From NCBI GenBank assembly GCA_903813345.2, contig CAIIXF020000004.1:24493985-24557984 (forward strand): a DNA stretch of 64,000 nt, read 5' to 3'. The DNA is from Owenia fusiformis. Lineage: Eukaryota; Annelida; Polychaeta; Sabellida; Oweniidae. The notes under the pieces were generated by a model. That model saw nothing but the letters and a program-made list of their open reading frames with translations. It made no database searches and had not been told where the DNA came from. The position numbers were made by a program, and so were the translations under genes. Every line of letters starts with the position of its first letter. The stretch's first letter is position 1. Positions 60,601 to 63,413 of the stretch are shown here, in pieces.

Positions 60601-63413
60601 TTTCTGAGCAAGAGGCCTCTAAAGTGTCAATATTTGACAAAAGTGGGCGTGGCACTTTCTCATTGAAACCCATGTTAAAAATCAGGTTTTCACCCCAAAA
60701 CACACTTTTGAATATTTAACTTTTTCTTAAACTCACAGAAACACTTAGTTATGCTATGTACTTCACATTTTGAAAAGAAAAATTAGGGGTTGGTGTTCAT
60801 CGTTTTCAACTTCGTCCAGGGAACATCCTTAAGGTGACTTTAGTTCTTAATAAGAAAGGTAAGAATTTTCTGTCTTAATTTTGTGAGTAAAAGGGAACGA
60901 TGGTTGTGATTTAAAATGCAAAATTGAAAGGAAATGAGTGGAATCAGCAAGGAATAAAGTAAACAGGCATGTAGTCAACACTCTAAATTGTATAGAAATG
61001 CAAGAAAATCAGACACTTCATTCAAATTTTAGAGAGAAAAATCATAGAATTAGCATGACTGAAGGCAGAGTTTAGATCCAACCAGCTATAAGTTCATTGC
61101 TTCTTTTGTTTAGTTTGAGGCAAACGTGAAGACAATATATTTACATAAATGTATTTCTGCAATATTTTGGTGAGGCAAACATGAAGACAATATATTTACA
61201 TAAATGTATTTCTGCAATATTTTGGTGAGGCAAACATGAAGACAATATATTTACATAAATGTATTTCTGCAATATTTTGGTGAGGCAAACATGAAGACAA
61301 TATATTTACATAAATGTATTTCTGCAATATTTTGGTGAGGCAAACATGAAGACAATATATTTACATAAATGTATTTCTGCAATATTTTGGTGAGGCAAAC
61401 ATGAAGACAATATATTTACATAAATGTATTTCTGCAATATTTTGGTGAGGCAAACATGAAGACAATATATTTACATAAATGTATTTCTGCAATATTTTGG
61501 TGAGGCAAACATGAAGACAATATATTTACATAAATGTATTTCTGCAATATTTTGGTGAGGCAAACATGAAGACAATATATTTACATAAATGTATTTCTGC
61601 AATATTTTGGTGAGGCAAACATGAAGACAATATATTTACATAAATGTATTTCTGCAATATTTTGGTGAGGCCAGTGAGGCATTTGCCTCGTCAGTTTTAT
61701 GCCTAGTGTGTATCACAAGAGTATCAAAAGTGTAAATTGAACTTATATATGTTATTCTCAAGTCATCATGTACCTGAACATTTTAACTGAGAATATAATT
61801 GACAAAAAAGGACATAATGGAAAAACTAAATTTGAGATTAAATAAAAAATTCAAAGAAAGTAAAGTGTTTTAGAAGAAACTAATAAAAATTTGGCAAAAT
61901 AATTTAGGGGAATTTCGGTTAAGTGAAACTAAGGGTTCTGTATAGAGCTGACAAGTTGTATGTACATTTATTTGATAAATGTATATGATTATTGGATCAA
62001 TTATCATAGTAATTTTCCAGAGTTCCATAGTCACACAAATTACCCAGAGTTCCATTCTCATACAAATCACCCAGAGTTCCATAGTCACACAAATTATCCA
62101 GAGTTTCATTCTCATACAAGTCATCCAGAGTTCCATAGTCATACAAATTATCCAGAGTTCCATTCTCATACAAATCACCCAGAGTTCCATTCTCATACAA
62201 ATCACCCAGAGTTCCATTCTCATACAAATCCCCCAGAATTCCACCCTTATACAAATTACCCAGAGTTCCATTCCGATATATCTTCTTCTACTCCATGACA
62301 CAAATTTGTGCCTTGGGACAGAAATTTTTGTACCATTCTGTTCAGGACTACATGTATAATTGGCGATAGTTAGAGAACTATGCTATGTGAACATATGTTA
62401 TACTGCCCACTCAACAATGTCTAAGACAATACACCGAGAACATAATAACTATTGTTTAAGCACATTAAGTGATTCAAAAACACAACTTGTATATACAGAT
62501 TCAAAATGTTGCATTATTTAGTTTTATGAGAATTTTGAACTCAGTGAAAATTTAGAGATTTTTAAATCAGGTTATTTTTAAAAATATGTATGAGTTGTTG
62601 ATAGAAATGATGGAATACTAGAACTACACGGAACAAGGATTACAAAAAACAAGAATTACACAAAATAAGGATTACTCAAATTGAACAAGGAATTTACAAA
62701 ACCTGAAGCAATTTGAATTAAAATCCATTTTTATAATACCAAAATTACTCAAAACTTGAAAACAATAATTTTACAAATCAGCGCAGGAGAAACTATTGGA
62801 GCGTATAGTTGTACAACTAATAAACAATAATGACGTTCTACTACAGTTAGTATATATGCTTGCAATAGATGACGCGTAAATCGACCATAAATTGGTGAAA
62901 AATCTAAATTAGACAAAGAACTAGAACATACATGTATAATCTGCATCATTTACTGAGTTTTAAATTGGGACATTAGACCCTATTTAAGTGATCTAATCTG
63001 AAATGATCTGTTATATTCATTCTGTAGTAATGTACACAAACCCAGTGCCACGGATTAATCACTTGATTAGGGTGATTATGCGTGCATGTAATCTAGAATT
63101 GGCCGTGGATGGAATTGCGGTAATTGTGGAACACCCTGTACACATTTGAAATCTCGTTTGGAGGAAAAAAATTAATATAAAATCATGGTTTGTTGGAAAG
63201 TATCTGAATTAGTGAAGAACACCTTTTCACCAATCATAGCCAGAAATAAGCATGAGGAATAAATAAAGAATGTTTATATAAATAAAATGTGTCATGATTA
63301 TATGATTTCAGATCGTCCTGGGAAGGCTCCAGATTCTAACCCACACGGTGCACTTATCGCTCAGATACAAGGTGGTATCAAGCTACGAAAAAGTCCTGGC
63401 CACAAAAGCGCAG
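324..63413 (+). CDS. Unconventional myosin, class XVI/III-like (26 exons seen, partial gene)
   Basis: This gene encodes an actin-based motor ATPase with a proline-rich, actin-binding tail. The exons listed separately join in compatible phase. In order they give P-loop GESGSGKT, switch I NSSRFGK, switch II DIFGFE with NSFEQLCIN, an acidic TEDS residue, the relay, a long basic loop 2, [10 protein letters not shown], the SH1-region helix, the converter, one IQ-like motif, then polyproline, FPPPP and WH2 motifs. The catalytic motifs are intact, so an active motor is expected. A single IQ and a proline-rich tail resemble class XVI; class III is the alternative because its motor is related, but any N-terminal kinase or ankyrin region would lie upstream of the window. 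The 3' end is also outside. Introns hold a nested TRIM gene, a LINE and many repeats. The family is certain, the class is inferred. Confidence 0.93.
585..1072 (+). repeat. 64-bp tandem array of exon 1 end plus donor (8 donors)
   Basis: The unit is 64 bases and holds about 25 bases of exon 1 end (CACAATCCAGAATATAT), a GTAAGT donor and about 33 bases of intron. GTAAGT donors fall at 601, 665, 729, 793, 857, 921, 985 and 1049. Only the first follows the exon in frame; 64 is not a multiple of three, so using the next donor shifts the frame. Overlapping 61-codon open frames here are a by-product of the period and are not genes. Confidence 0.95.
1073..1176 (+). other. Intron 1 remainder
   Basis: Short intron sequence ending in a good polypyrimidine tract and acceptor (TTTTATTTCCAG) for exon 2. 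Confidence 0.7.
1177..1242 (+). CDS. Myosin exon 2 ([13 protein letters not shown] segment)
   Basis: Twenty-two codons, phase 0 on both sides, acceptor CCAG and donor GTAAGG. It encodes the conserved strand [13 protein letters not shown] near the nucleotide-binding region of the motor. Confidence 0.95.
1608..1832 (+). CDS. Myosin exon 3 (P-loop)
   Basis: Seventy-five codons, phase 0 to 0, acceptor CCCAG and donor GTGAGT. It contains the ATP-binding P-loop GESGSGKTE (serine where most myosins have alanine) followed by [10 protein letters not shown]. The upstream segment [15 protein letters not shown] matches the helix preceding the P-loop in all myosins. Confidence 0.97.
1857..2000 (+). repeat. 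Dispersed repeat family A, one unit
   Basis: Starts with ATGCAAAATAGAGTGG and continues through CTAAATTGTATAGA and CAGACAGTTCATTC. The same 120-140 base sequence recurs at 2694, 6505 (reverse), 17078, 41083, 48035 (reverse), 59650 and 60905. No coding capacity was seen; it looks like a non-autonomous mobile element or its relic. Confidence 0.8.
2219..2333 (+). CDS. Myosin exon 4 (switch I)
   Basis: Acceptor GCTAG, phase 0; donor GTAGGG, phase 1. It encodes [13 protein letters not shown] and the switch I segment [11 protein letters not shown], which contacts nucleotide and magnesium. All invariant residues are present. Confidence 0.97.
2522..2669 (+). CDS. Myosin exon 5 (upper 50 kDa domain)
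   Basis: Phase 1 in, phase 2 out, donor GTGAGA. It encodes [12 protein letters not shown] followed by [16 protein letters not shown], the standard myosin sequence after switch I. Confidence 0.96.
2694..2935 (+). repeat. Dispersed repeat family A, two tandem units
   Basis: Begins TCATGTTTTGAAATGCAAAATAGAGTGG and carries two copies of the CTAAATTGTATAGAAATGCAAG core within the intron between exons 5 and 6. Confidence 0.8.
3247..3352 (+). CDS. Myosin exon 6 (upper 50 kDa domain)
   Basis: Phase 2 in, phase 0 out. It encodes [20 protein letters not shown] and [11 protein letters not shown], the region that in other myosins reads up to the helix beginning DLDNLF. The donor GTAAGA at 3353 is the first of seven repeated donors. 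Confidence 0.94.
3300..3880 (+). repeat. About 82-bp tandem array of exon 6 end plus donor (7 donors)
   Basis: Each unit carries CATACAAGAATGCCTTAAG through TTCAGTAATAAT, then GTAAGACAAAGG and a short AT-rich spacer. Donors fall at 3353, 3435, 3518, 3601, 3684, 3766 and 3846. Only the first directly continues exon 6. The spacer resembles the exon's own TTTCTAGTCATAC, so slippage or recombination at that short homology may have seeded the array. Confidence 0.93.
4046..5046 (+). repeat. 91-bp tandem array of acceptor plus exon 7 start (11 decoys)
   Basis: Each 91-base unit has the acceptor TTGCATTGCAG, 57 bases of exon 7 ([19 protein letters not shown]) and 34 bases of intron. Units start at 4046 and every 91 bases to 4956; the true exon is the twelfth at 5047. 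In every decoy the exon sequence runs into TCCTGA, an in-frame stop. A CTATT/TTGTT difference recurs every third unit, showing a 273-base higher-order duplication. Confidence 0.95.
5047..5164 (+). CDS. Myosin exon 7 ([10 protein letters not shown] helix)
   Basis: Phase 0 in, phase 1 out, donor GTATGT. It encodes [20 protein letters not shown] and continues to NMDLVRK. It is the only one of twelve copies of this exon start that stays open to a donor. Confidence 0.95.
5165..5622 (+). other. Intron 7 with dispersed repeat family B
   Basis: From about 5476 to 5600 this holds a repeat (TATAGTCTCCAACTTTTT ... AATGGCAGGTAGTGAC) also seen at 10680, 34520 and 59275. It ends at acceptor TGTTTAG. Confidence 0.7.
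5623..5769 (+). CDS. Myosin exon 8 (TEDS loop)
   Basis: Phase 1 to 1. It encodes [16 protein letters not shown], then the cardiomyopathy loop ending [11 protein letters not shown]. The residue 16 positions before the DALAK aspartate is glutamate, so the TEDS rule is met with an acidic residue and head phosphorylation is probably not required. That reading relies on the general myosin rule. Confidence 0.95.
6055..6188 (+). CDS. Myosin exon 9 (switch II)
   Basis: Phase 1 in, phase 0 out, donor GTGAGA. It encodes [11 protein letters not shown], then [11 protein letters not shown], the invariant switch II, and ends NSFEQ, which is completed by LCIN in exon 10. Confidence 0.97.
6440..7446 (+). 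repeat. About 260-bp array of pseudo relay exons plus repeat family A
   Basis: Partial copies of exon 10 start at about 6440 (5'-truncated), 6668, 6928 and 7188, each followed by a reversed family A unit. Copies at 6668 and 6928 have an extra base (CCTTTGCC for TCTTGCC) that shifts the frame to a stop after LCINLCQ. The copy at 7188 keeps the frame for about 33 codons, differs from exon 10 at several third positions, and then stops without a donor. Confidence 0.9.
7447..7596 (+). CDS. Myosin exon 10 (relay)
   Basis: Fifty codons, phase 0 to 0, donor GTAGGT. It encodes [20 protein letters not shown], the relay helix, through QPVVDLFLQ. It is the last and only fully open member of a duplicated set. 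Confidence 0.96.
7888..7981 (+). CDS. Myosin exon 11 (lower 50 kDa domain)
   Basis: Phase 0 in, phase 1 out. It encodes [20 protein letters not shown], the conserved GI-LLDEE.-FP-.TD block, then SLATKLHKG. Confidence 0.95.
8368..8520 (+). CDS. Myosin exon 12 (F.I.HYAG.V.Y segment)
   Basis: Phase 1 to 1. It encodes [20 protein letters not shown] and DKNRDTLP, all hallmarks of the lower 50 kDa domain before loop 2. Confidence 0.96.
8558..8789. mobile_element. MITE with about 25-bp inverted ends, copy 1
   Basis: Left end AAGAGGAGGAGAAACCCC mirrors the right end GGGGTTTCCCTCCTCTT. The direct repeat TTGCCAATGG flanks it (8548-8557 and 8789-8798), giving a 9-10 base target duplication. A second copy lies at 10055. 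There is no transposase; the superfamily is open (Mutator-like or hAT-like by duplication length). Confidence 0.85.
8790..9243 (+). other. Intron 12 remainder
   Basis: AT-rich intron with a G-run at about 8840. Nothing else was recognised. It ends at acceptor TTTTCAG for exon 13. Confidence 0.6.
9244..9404 (+). CDS. Myosin exon 13 (start of basic loop 2)
   Basis: Phase 1 in, phase 0 out, donor GTTTGT. It encodes [13 protein letters not shown] followed by a basic, serine-rich stretch ([28 protein letters not shown]). Its position matches the actin-binding loop 2, which is much longer here than in conventional myosins. Confidence 0.92.
9449..9567. mobile_element. Small MITE with C/G-tract inverted ends
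   Basis: Inverted ends AGTCTTGCTCAAAGAC and GTCTTTTAAGCAAGACT include opposed poly-C and poly-G runs. An identical 10-base duplication TGAAAGAATA flanks it (9439-9448 and 9568-9577). No coding capacity. Confidence 0.8.
9766..9843 (+). CDS. Myosin exon 14 (rest of loop 2)
   Basis: Twenty-six codons, phase 0 to 0. It encodes [16 protein letters not shown] and TIAYHFK, the end of loop 2 and the start of the strand leading to the actin-binding helix. Being a 78-base cassette with phase 0 ends, it could be skipped without changing frame, although that would remove conserved residues. Confidence 0.9.
10055..10293. mobile_element. MITE, copy 2 of the element at 8558
   Basis: The ends AAGAGGGAGAGAAACCCC and GGGGTTTTCCCTCCTCTT are inverted, and the interior closely matches copy 1 (GATGACATACGC, GGAGGTGCGCGAAGG). 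Flanks CGTTGAAC and CGATGAAC form an 8-base duplication with one mismatch. A 115-codon open frame across it is not a gene. Confidence 0.85.
10382..10587 (+). CDS. Myosin exon 15 (actin interface and SH1-region helix)
   Basis: Phase 0 in, phase 2 out. It encodes [24 protein letters not shown], then [20 protein letters not shown]. Tyrosine replaces the SH1 cysteine of conventional myosins. It ends PFAEFLTR, to be followed by the converter. Confidence 0.97.
10588..10905 (+). other. Intron 15 with dispersed repeat family B
   Basis: Bases 10680-10815 repeat the family B sequence seen at 5476 (TATAGTCGCCAACTTTTTT ... AAATGGCAGGTGGTGAC). It ends with acceptor TCATCTTCCAG. Confidence 0.7.
10906..12838 (+). 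repeat. 122-bp array: 16 copies of the converter exon with 19-base spacers
   Basis: Copies start at 10906 and every 122 bases to 12736. Each has a 103-base exon ([20 protein letters not shown], then [12 protein letters not shown]) and, for the first fifteen, a spacer GTTTAGTTTTATTTTGCAG that supplies both donor and acceptor. Copies at 10906 and 11150 have TAG in frame. Differences among the rest are mostly synonymous or conservative (T/M/K, T/I, K/R). The spacer is far too short to be an intron, and 103 is not a multiple of three, so one copy per message is expected. Confidence 0.97.
12736..12838 (+). CDS. Myosin exon 16 (converter), most likely used copy
   Basis: Phase 2 in, phase 0 out. 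This last of 16 copies is the only one whose donor is GTTTGT; the others have GTTTAG, lacking G at +5 and bringing an immediate in-frame TAG if read through. It encodes [20 protein letters not shown] then [14 protein letters not shown], matching the converter that precedes the VGKSKLFLR strand. An upstream copy could be used instead if its weaker donor works. Confidence 0.85.
12960..13255. repeat. TATTG-type low-complexity tract
   Basis: Roughly 250 bases of imperfect TATTG/TATTA pentamers. Long open frames here (130 and 79 codons of I, Y, L, C, V) follow from the composition. Confidence 0.9.
13271..13367 (+). CDS. Myosin exon 17 (end of motor)
   Basis: Phase 0 in, phase 1 out, donor GTATGT. 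It encodes [20 protein letters not shown], the terminal motor strand and lever-arm start, then ITTQR, which begins an IQ-like motif. Confidence 0.95.
13368..13957 (+). other. Intron 17 with fold-back element
   Basis: AT-rich, except for the GC-richer inverted element at 13719-13878. It ends with acceptor TTGTTCTCAG. Confidence 0.7.
13719..13878. mobile_element. 160-bp fold-back (near palindromic) element
   Basis: TTCGACGCCGTTTCGGC at the left is the reverse complement of GCCGAAACGGCGTCGAA-type sequence at the right, and inner GGCACCG-type motifs also pair, so most of the element can form a hairpin. It is GC-richer than its surroundings. A short non-autonomous element is the likely explanation. 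Confidence 0.75.
13958..14189 (+). CDS. Myosin exon 18 (IQ-like neck and post-neck helix)
   Basis: Phase 1 in, phase 2 out, donor GTAAGT. With the end of exon 17 it gives [18 protein letters not shown], an IQ-like light-chain or calmodulin site. Then come helical [18 protein letters not shown] and an acidic proline cluster [10 protein letters not shown]. Only one such motif is seen, so the lever arm is short. Confidence 0.93.
14190..16825 (+). other. Intron 18 (2.6 kb)
   Basis: AT-rich intron. It contains the triplicated block at 15441-15801. An 81-codon open frame at 16066 has no recognisable domain. No other feature was seen. Confidence 0.6.
15441..15801. repeat. Three tandem copies of a 113-129 bp unit
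   Basis: Units begin AAACATTGTTTCCTACAACG at 15441, 15570 and 15683 and end AAGCACAAGCGCGAATAC. Copies two and three are nearly identical. Confidence 0.9.
16826..17046 (+). CDS. Myosin exon 19 (acidic tail segment, YNNPDEI motif)
   Basis: Phase 2 in, phase 1 out. It encodes [20 protein letters not shown], a short predicted helix, then tyrosine-rich segments ending [19 protein letters not shown] similar YNNPDEI...SQVY block opens exon 20, pointing to an old internal duplication. Confidence 0.9.
17047..17607 (+). repeat. Intron 19 filled by dispersed repeat family A (about 3-4 units)
   Basis: From 17078 to about 17450 the family A unit is repeated head to tail, each with CTAAATTGTATAGAAATGC or a variant. 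The acceptor TTTTTCAG precedes exon 20. Confidence 0.85.
17608..18132 (+). CDS. Myosin exon 20 (polyproline tail)
   Basis: Phase 1 to 1, 175 codons. It starts [11 protein letters not shown] and carries several polyproline tracts (DLPPPPPPS and repeated [11 protein letters not shown]-like units). Such tracts bind profilin, SH3 and WW domains in known actin regulators. The glycine-rich open frame on the other strand is its shadow. Confidence 0.93.
18325..18573. mobile_element. hAT-like MITE, copy 1
   Basis: Ends CATCCTCC and GGAGGATG are inverted, with further imperfect pairing inward (TTTACCCCCTGC against GCAGGGGGAAG). A perfect 8-base target duplication ATGATTTT flanks it, which is the hAT signature. 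The 248-base copy at 40735 shares its sequence. Confidence 0.92.
19308..19480. mobile_element. MITE with GGCCCGTAGCCAG ends
   Basis: GGCCCGTAGCCAG at 19311 is the exact inverse of CTGGCTACGGGCC at 19465-19477. The interior has G and C runs. A related element is at 47007. Confidence 0.75.
20027..20116 (+). CDS. Myosin exon 21 (PPPPP tail segment)
   Basis: Thirty codons, phase 1 to 1. It encodes [20 protein letters not shown]. Removing or including it would keep the frame. Confidence 0.88.
20185..20617. mobile_element. 433-bp element with about 65-base inverted ends
   Basis: The left arm 20185-20250 and right arm 20552-20617 are almost perfect reverse complements (GAAACAAGTCAAATTC ... GAATTTGACTTGTTTC). 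The interior is AT-rich with no open frame. No clear target duplication was found. Confidence 0.88.
21071..21151 (+). CDS. Myosin exon 22 (tail)
   Basis: Twenty-seven codons, phase 1 to 1, acceptor CTCTTAG and donor GTAAAA. It encodes [20 protein letters not shown]. It is short and has no known domain; it is assigned because the phase fits both neighbours and the splice sites are good. Confidence 0.75.
21152..22672 (+). other. Intron 22, first part
   Basis: AT-rich. A C-run lies at about 22259-22271. Bases 22290-22437 form a small element with inverted ends TAAAACCTGTCTAAGTGG and CATGTACAGGTTTTA, related to those at 53076 and 58236. An AATAAA (on the - strand) at 22437-22442 could serve the TRIM gene. 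Confidence 0.6.
22290..22437. mobile_element. MITE family D, copy 1 (AAACCTGTCTAAGTGGAACACC type)
   Basis: Inverted ends carry AAACCTG and GGAACACC/GGTGTTCC motifs, and the interior repeats TTCCACTT and ATAGAG themes. Related blocks are at 53076-53420 and 58236-58507. Confidence 0.75.
22673..25588 (-). CDS. TRIM-NHL protein, single exon, 971 aa
   Basis: Probable RING-type E3 ubiquitin ligase of the TRIM family. Counting from the ATG at 25588, which has a good context (AAAATGG), the RING C3HC4 ligands are C17, C20, C32, H34, C37, C40, C56 and C59; a B-box 2 spans about 93-124; a coiled coil runs about 135-255; degenerate then near-perfect 46-residue repeats fill about 280-694; NHL-like beta-propeller repeats run about 705-971 (for example [17 protein letters not shown]). 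The open frame extends 4 codons upstream to a TTG, which is not used. It has no introns and lies antisense in a myosin intron, which may indicate an old retrocopy. The repeat array between coiled coil and NHL is unusual for the family. Target unknown. Confidence 0.93.
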   Translation of the reverse strand: MAASSTQDERFQDILKCMICYGHFDNPKLLPCHHSFCLGCVDGLVENTELEEPLRCPVCREEWDEPLEGTSALPASFLINTLMEIGSSTSQTCHLHPGEPLKLFCKDDNSLICFTCFPYLHNGHDFLDIDEAADALQLEVEINTNKQLSSLRDAIYRAESDKSYLEQESRYLFDQLIENRNHIQEARLLTPDVDDAFHAWENEINEYHNKEVRSKVAQIEDIQMSTALVESFVTHIQSLKDNTQKMKQLIAVKNQGLPIPVYLPSSTIVPLKFKPCVIEVTLGSLARETNEDNIFANPLQIDSSDIHALSDSAIYEGMSVSSIDYPLDDIPAAPGHFAQHTNTFQNDPTDFYEHVDDSANIDPRSVSLINYPFDASSATPRPVAQLANAAQNDPTETHAPATVSTINHARSVSTISIPSDASSATPRPVAQLANTAQNDPTETHAPATVSTINHARSVSTIRIPSDASSATPRPVAQLANAAQNDPTETHAPATVSTINHARSVSTISIPSDASSATPRPVAQLANTAQNDPTETHAPATVSTINHARSVSTISIPSDASSATPRPVAQLANAAQNDPTETHAPATVSTINHARSVSTISIPSDASSATPRPVAQLANTAQNDPTETHAPATVSTINHARSVSTISIPSDASSATPRPVAQLANTAQNDPTETHAPATVSTINHARSVSTISIPFDASSATSDHDADSSRFLSWPQLKKKTKLTDLSNSMQWIRDLAVVGTSSLAAVSYNKIRFYDNSRLIKTVHGLITTRQVASTLDNCFAFTNSTGVISIYTQRGEHKRDIKTSFKTLCGIAFTSDGELVVADAKTKSISFIDYPTGTVLDTTPNRLFQSTSPYIAVNESKNVVISDWDNHCITVIDRKGRKLMQYGSYGSDDGKLERPCGICNDGDHIVMADSKNHRVSLVSPSGVFLRHLLIEADGVHLPSAVVLNHQGHLLVGDRNGNIFELKFKE
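23504..24470 (-). repeat. Seven 138-bp coding repeats inside the TRIM gene
   Basis: Each 46-codon unit reads like [20 protein letters not shown] followed by [20 protein letters not shown] and VSTINH. Units alternate LANAAQ and LANTAQ, showing a two-unit (276-base) duplication step. Two older degenerate units precede them. A 398-codon open frame in another frame is a by-product. Confidence 0.95.
25589..26147. other. AT-rich sequence upstream of the TRIM gene
   Basis: Would contain the TRIM promoter, but no clear TATA box or other site could be assigned. It ends at the LINE target duplication GTATATACAACATAT at 26148-26162. Confidence 0.5.
26473..29004 (-). pseudogene. LINE reverse transcriptase part of ORF2
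   Basis: About 840 codons. RT motifs are visible: [43 protein letters not shown] and the catalytic YADD at 28060-28071. A C-terminal [17 protein letters not shown] zinc-knuckle-like motif follows. It starts within a coding region with no ATG: the frame upstream is lost by a shift near 29045-29055, so it is a fragment of a former endonuclease-RT protein. It is probably inactive in cis unless the shifts are sequencing errors. Confidence 0.92.
29092..30177 (-). pseudogene. LINE apurinic-like endonuclease part of ORF2
   Basis: About 360 codons from ATG at 30177. Exonuclease-endonuclease-phosphatase motifs are seen: [36 protein letters not shown] and SPDHLATT. It ends at a stop at 29092-29094, while the expected continuation ([11 protein letters not shown]) is found just past it in another frame. 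So at least two frame changes separate it from the RT portion. Confidence 0.92.
30635..32778 (+). other. Intron 22, last part
   Basis: AT-rich, with no gene recognised. Short open frames at 31415 and 32117 lack codon structure and domains. A GC-richer patch with inverted GGTGCGCGTAGCACC lies at about 32375. It ends at acceptor TTTTATAG. Confidence 0.55.
32779..32924 (+). CDS. Myosin exon 23 (tail)
   Basis: Phase 1 in, phase 0 out, donor GTATTT. It encodes [20 protein letters not shown] and ends [13 protein letters not shown]. No domain was recognised. It links in phase to exon 24, skipping the candidate alternative first exons. Confidence 0.82.
34520..34645. repeat. Dispersed repeat family B
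   Basis: GTGACATATTGTTGTCGTC through AACAAATGGCAGGTGGTGAC matches copies at 5476, 10680 and 59275, each with tandem TTCGGT/TTTGGT-type triplets in the middle. Confidence 0.75.
36776..36900. repeat. 33-bp minisatellite, about 4 copies
   Basis: The unit contains GTCATTGTATGACAAG and TTAGGGGTAACTTAA; the first part is itself a small palindrome (GTCAT...ATGAC). Confidence 0.85.
40735..40982. mobile_element. hAT-like MITE, copy 2
   Basis: Ends CATCCTCC and GGAGGATG, with a perfect 8-base duplication CTAGTTAG on each side (40727-40734, 40983-40990). It closely matches the element at 18325. Confidence 0.93.
40991..44353 (+). other. Intron 23, middle part
   Basis: AT-rich. One family A unit lies at 41083-41215 and a C-run at about 42646. 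A 71-codon open frame at 41890 has no recognisable domain. It must contain the promoter or leader exon for the first exon at 44354, but none could be pinpointed. Confidence 0.5.
44354..46217 (+). CDS. Candidate alternative first coding exon, 614 codons (headless tail isoform)
   Basis: ATG at 44376 (context ATCATGG) opens 614 codons that end at a GTATTG donor at 46218 in phase 0, the phase needed by exon 24. The acceptor-like TAATTTCAG at 44353 implies an upstream non-coding leader. Joined to exon 23 the frame would be wrong, so the ATG is a true start. The product begins [15 protein letters not shown] (basic, amphipathic), has lysine-rich [17 protein letters not shown]3-type PPPLPPRG near residue 400, and 9-residue DPIPSTSYN repeats around 488-585. 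No enzyme domain was found. It could instead be a separate gene ending at 46244; the phase match favours an isoform. Confidence 0.72.
46225..46375. repeat. 36-bp minisatellite, about 4 copies
   Basis: Units read AAGTACATCTTATTGTAAGG then GTATATCTTATTGTTT. It starts immediately after the 46218 donor and so lies within the intron, or in the 3' untranslated region if that exon reads through. Confidence 0.9.
46376..48713 (+). other. Intron 23, between candidate first exons
   Basis: AT-rich. It holds the element at 47007 and a reversed family A unit at 48035-48180. No promoter was identified for the exon that follows. Confidence 0.5.
47007..47314. mobile_element. MITE with GGCATAGCCAG / CTGGCTACGCC ends
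   Basis: The inverted ends are flanked by TGGACTT on both sides (47000-47006, 47315-47321). The interior has a G-run, (AACAT)n and a C-run. It is related by its ends to the element at 19308. Confidence 0.75.
48714..49376 (+). CDS. Candidate alternative first coding exon, 221 codons, N/Q/G/Y-rich
   Basis: ATG at 48714 (AAAAATGTC; in-frame TAA upstream at 48672) opens 221 codons to a strong GTAAGA donor at 49377 in phase 0, again compatible with exon 24. The middle is built of asparagine, histidine, glycine and tyrosine repeats ([20 protein letters not shown]) and then [18 protein letters not shown] units. This composition is like prion-like, self-associating domains. Without splicing it would end six codons later. 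No homologous domain was recognised. Confidence 0.68.
49377..51530 (+). other. Intron 23, before the repeated small exon
   Basis: AT-rich with a short C-run at 50190. No exon, RNA gene or element was recognised. Confidence 0.5.
51531..52070 (+). repeat. 145-bp tandem array, 3.7 copies, each with a 26-codon candidate first exon
   Basis: Units start TAGAATGTATGG at 51531, 51676, 51821 and 51966. Each has an ATG, 26 open codons ([20 protein letters not shown] and on to PYL) and a GTAAGT donor in phase 0, which would join exon 24 in frame. The three base differences inside the open frame are all synonymous third-position changes. A diverged fifth relative at about 52215-52300 keeps a WY and MP pattern and a GTAAG. 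An upstream ATG in another frame (22 codons) weakens the start assignment. Confidence 0.65.
52301..52971 (+). other. Intron 23, last part
   Basis: AT-rich. No feature was recognised until the strong acceptor TTTTTTCTGTTTCAG of exon 24. Confidence 0.55.
52972..53067 (+). CDS. Myosin exon 24 (tail), shared entry point
   Basis: Thirty-two codons, phase 0 to 0, donor GTAAGT. It encodes [20 protein letters not shown] and ends [17 protein letters not shown] is an SH3-type ligand. It can follow exon 23 or any of the candidate first exons without a frame change. Confidence 0.9.
53076..53420. mobile_element. MITE family D-derived repeat beginning 8 bases after the exon 24 donor
   Basis: Starts TAAAACTTGTCTAAGTGG and then repeats a 60-70 base theme (GTGTTCCACTTATAGAGG, ACATTAAGTCAGTTGGTCTT) about five times. 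Confidence 0.75.
53421..57351 (+). other. Intron 24 (most of 4.3 kb)
   Basis: AT-rich. A degenerate inverted pair lies at about 55660 and 56015 (CTCGGTTTGGAGAACA against TGTTCTCCAAACCGAG), possibly a 370-base element. No exon was seen. It ends with acceptor TTTGAATTTCAG. Confidence 0.55.
55660..56045. mobile_element. Possible inverted-ended element
   Basis: AGGACGATTCTCGGTTTGG near 55655 is mirrored by CCAAACCGAGAATCGTCCT near 56024-56042. Internal sequence is also partly duplicated (TGAGCATTATCCCTGCTT occurs twice). Confidence 0.7.
57352..58111 (+). CDS. Myosin exon 25 (polyproline, FPPPP, WH2-like)
   Basis: Phase 0 in, phase 1 out, 253 codons. It encodes [16 protein letters not shown], a serine/glutamine-rich middle, [13 protein letters not shown] (an Ena/VASP EVH1-type FPPPP motif) at about residue 121 of the exon, several P5-P8 tracts, and ends with [20 protein letters not shown]. 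The last resembles a WH2 motif (LL..I....LKK) with one residue fewer than usual. Together these are hallmarks of actin assembly factors. Confidence 0.93.
58236..58507. mobile_element. MITE family D, copy 3
   Basis: Starts ACAGTAAAACCCGTCTAATC and ends TATACAGATTTCACTGT; the interior repeats GTGTTCAC/AGGTGTTC motifs. Confidence 0.8.
59650..59885 (+). repeat. Dispersed repeat family A, two units
   Basis: TCATGTTTTAAAATGTAAAATAGAGTGG through two TTGTATAGAAATG cores. Confidence 0.8.
60905..61045 (+). repeat. Dispersed repeat family A, one unit
   Basis: Near-consensus unit with GTAAACAGGCATGTAGTCAA and CTAAATTGTATAGAAATGC. Confidence 0.8.
61117..61672. repeat. 55-bp tandem array, 10 nearly identical copies
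   Basis: Unit GAGGCAAACATGAAGACAAT continued by ATATTTACATAAATGTATTT and CTGCAATATTTTGGT. Only the first copy differs (CGTGAAG), so the array looks young or recently homogenised. A small palindrome ATTTACATAAAT lies in each unit. Confidence 0.97.
62018..62275. repeat. 30-bp minisatellite, about 9 copies
   Basis: Units alternate CCAGAGTTCCATTCTCATAC and CCAGAGTTCCATAGTCACAC types. Because 30 is a multiple of three, open frames appear on both strands in several frames (PEFHSHTN-like on +, LYENGTLGD-like on -). None has splice sites or a plausible start, so it is treated as non-coding. Confidence 0.9.
63312..63413 (+). CDS. Myosin exon 26 (canonical WH2)
   Basis: Thirty-four codons, phase 1 to 1, donor GTTTGT. 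It encodes [20 protein letters not shown] and [14 protein letters not shown]. The segment [14 protein letters not shown] has the full WH2 spacing (L-I-x-x-I-x-x-G-x-x-L-R-K), so G-actin binding is likely. The gene continues beyond the window. Confidence 0.92.
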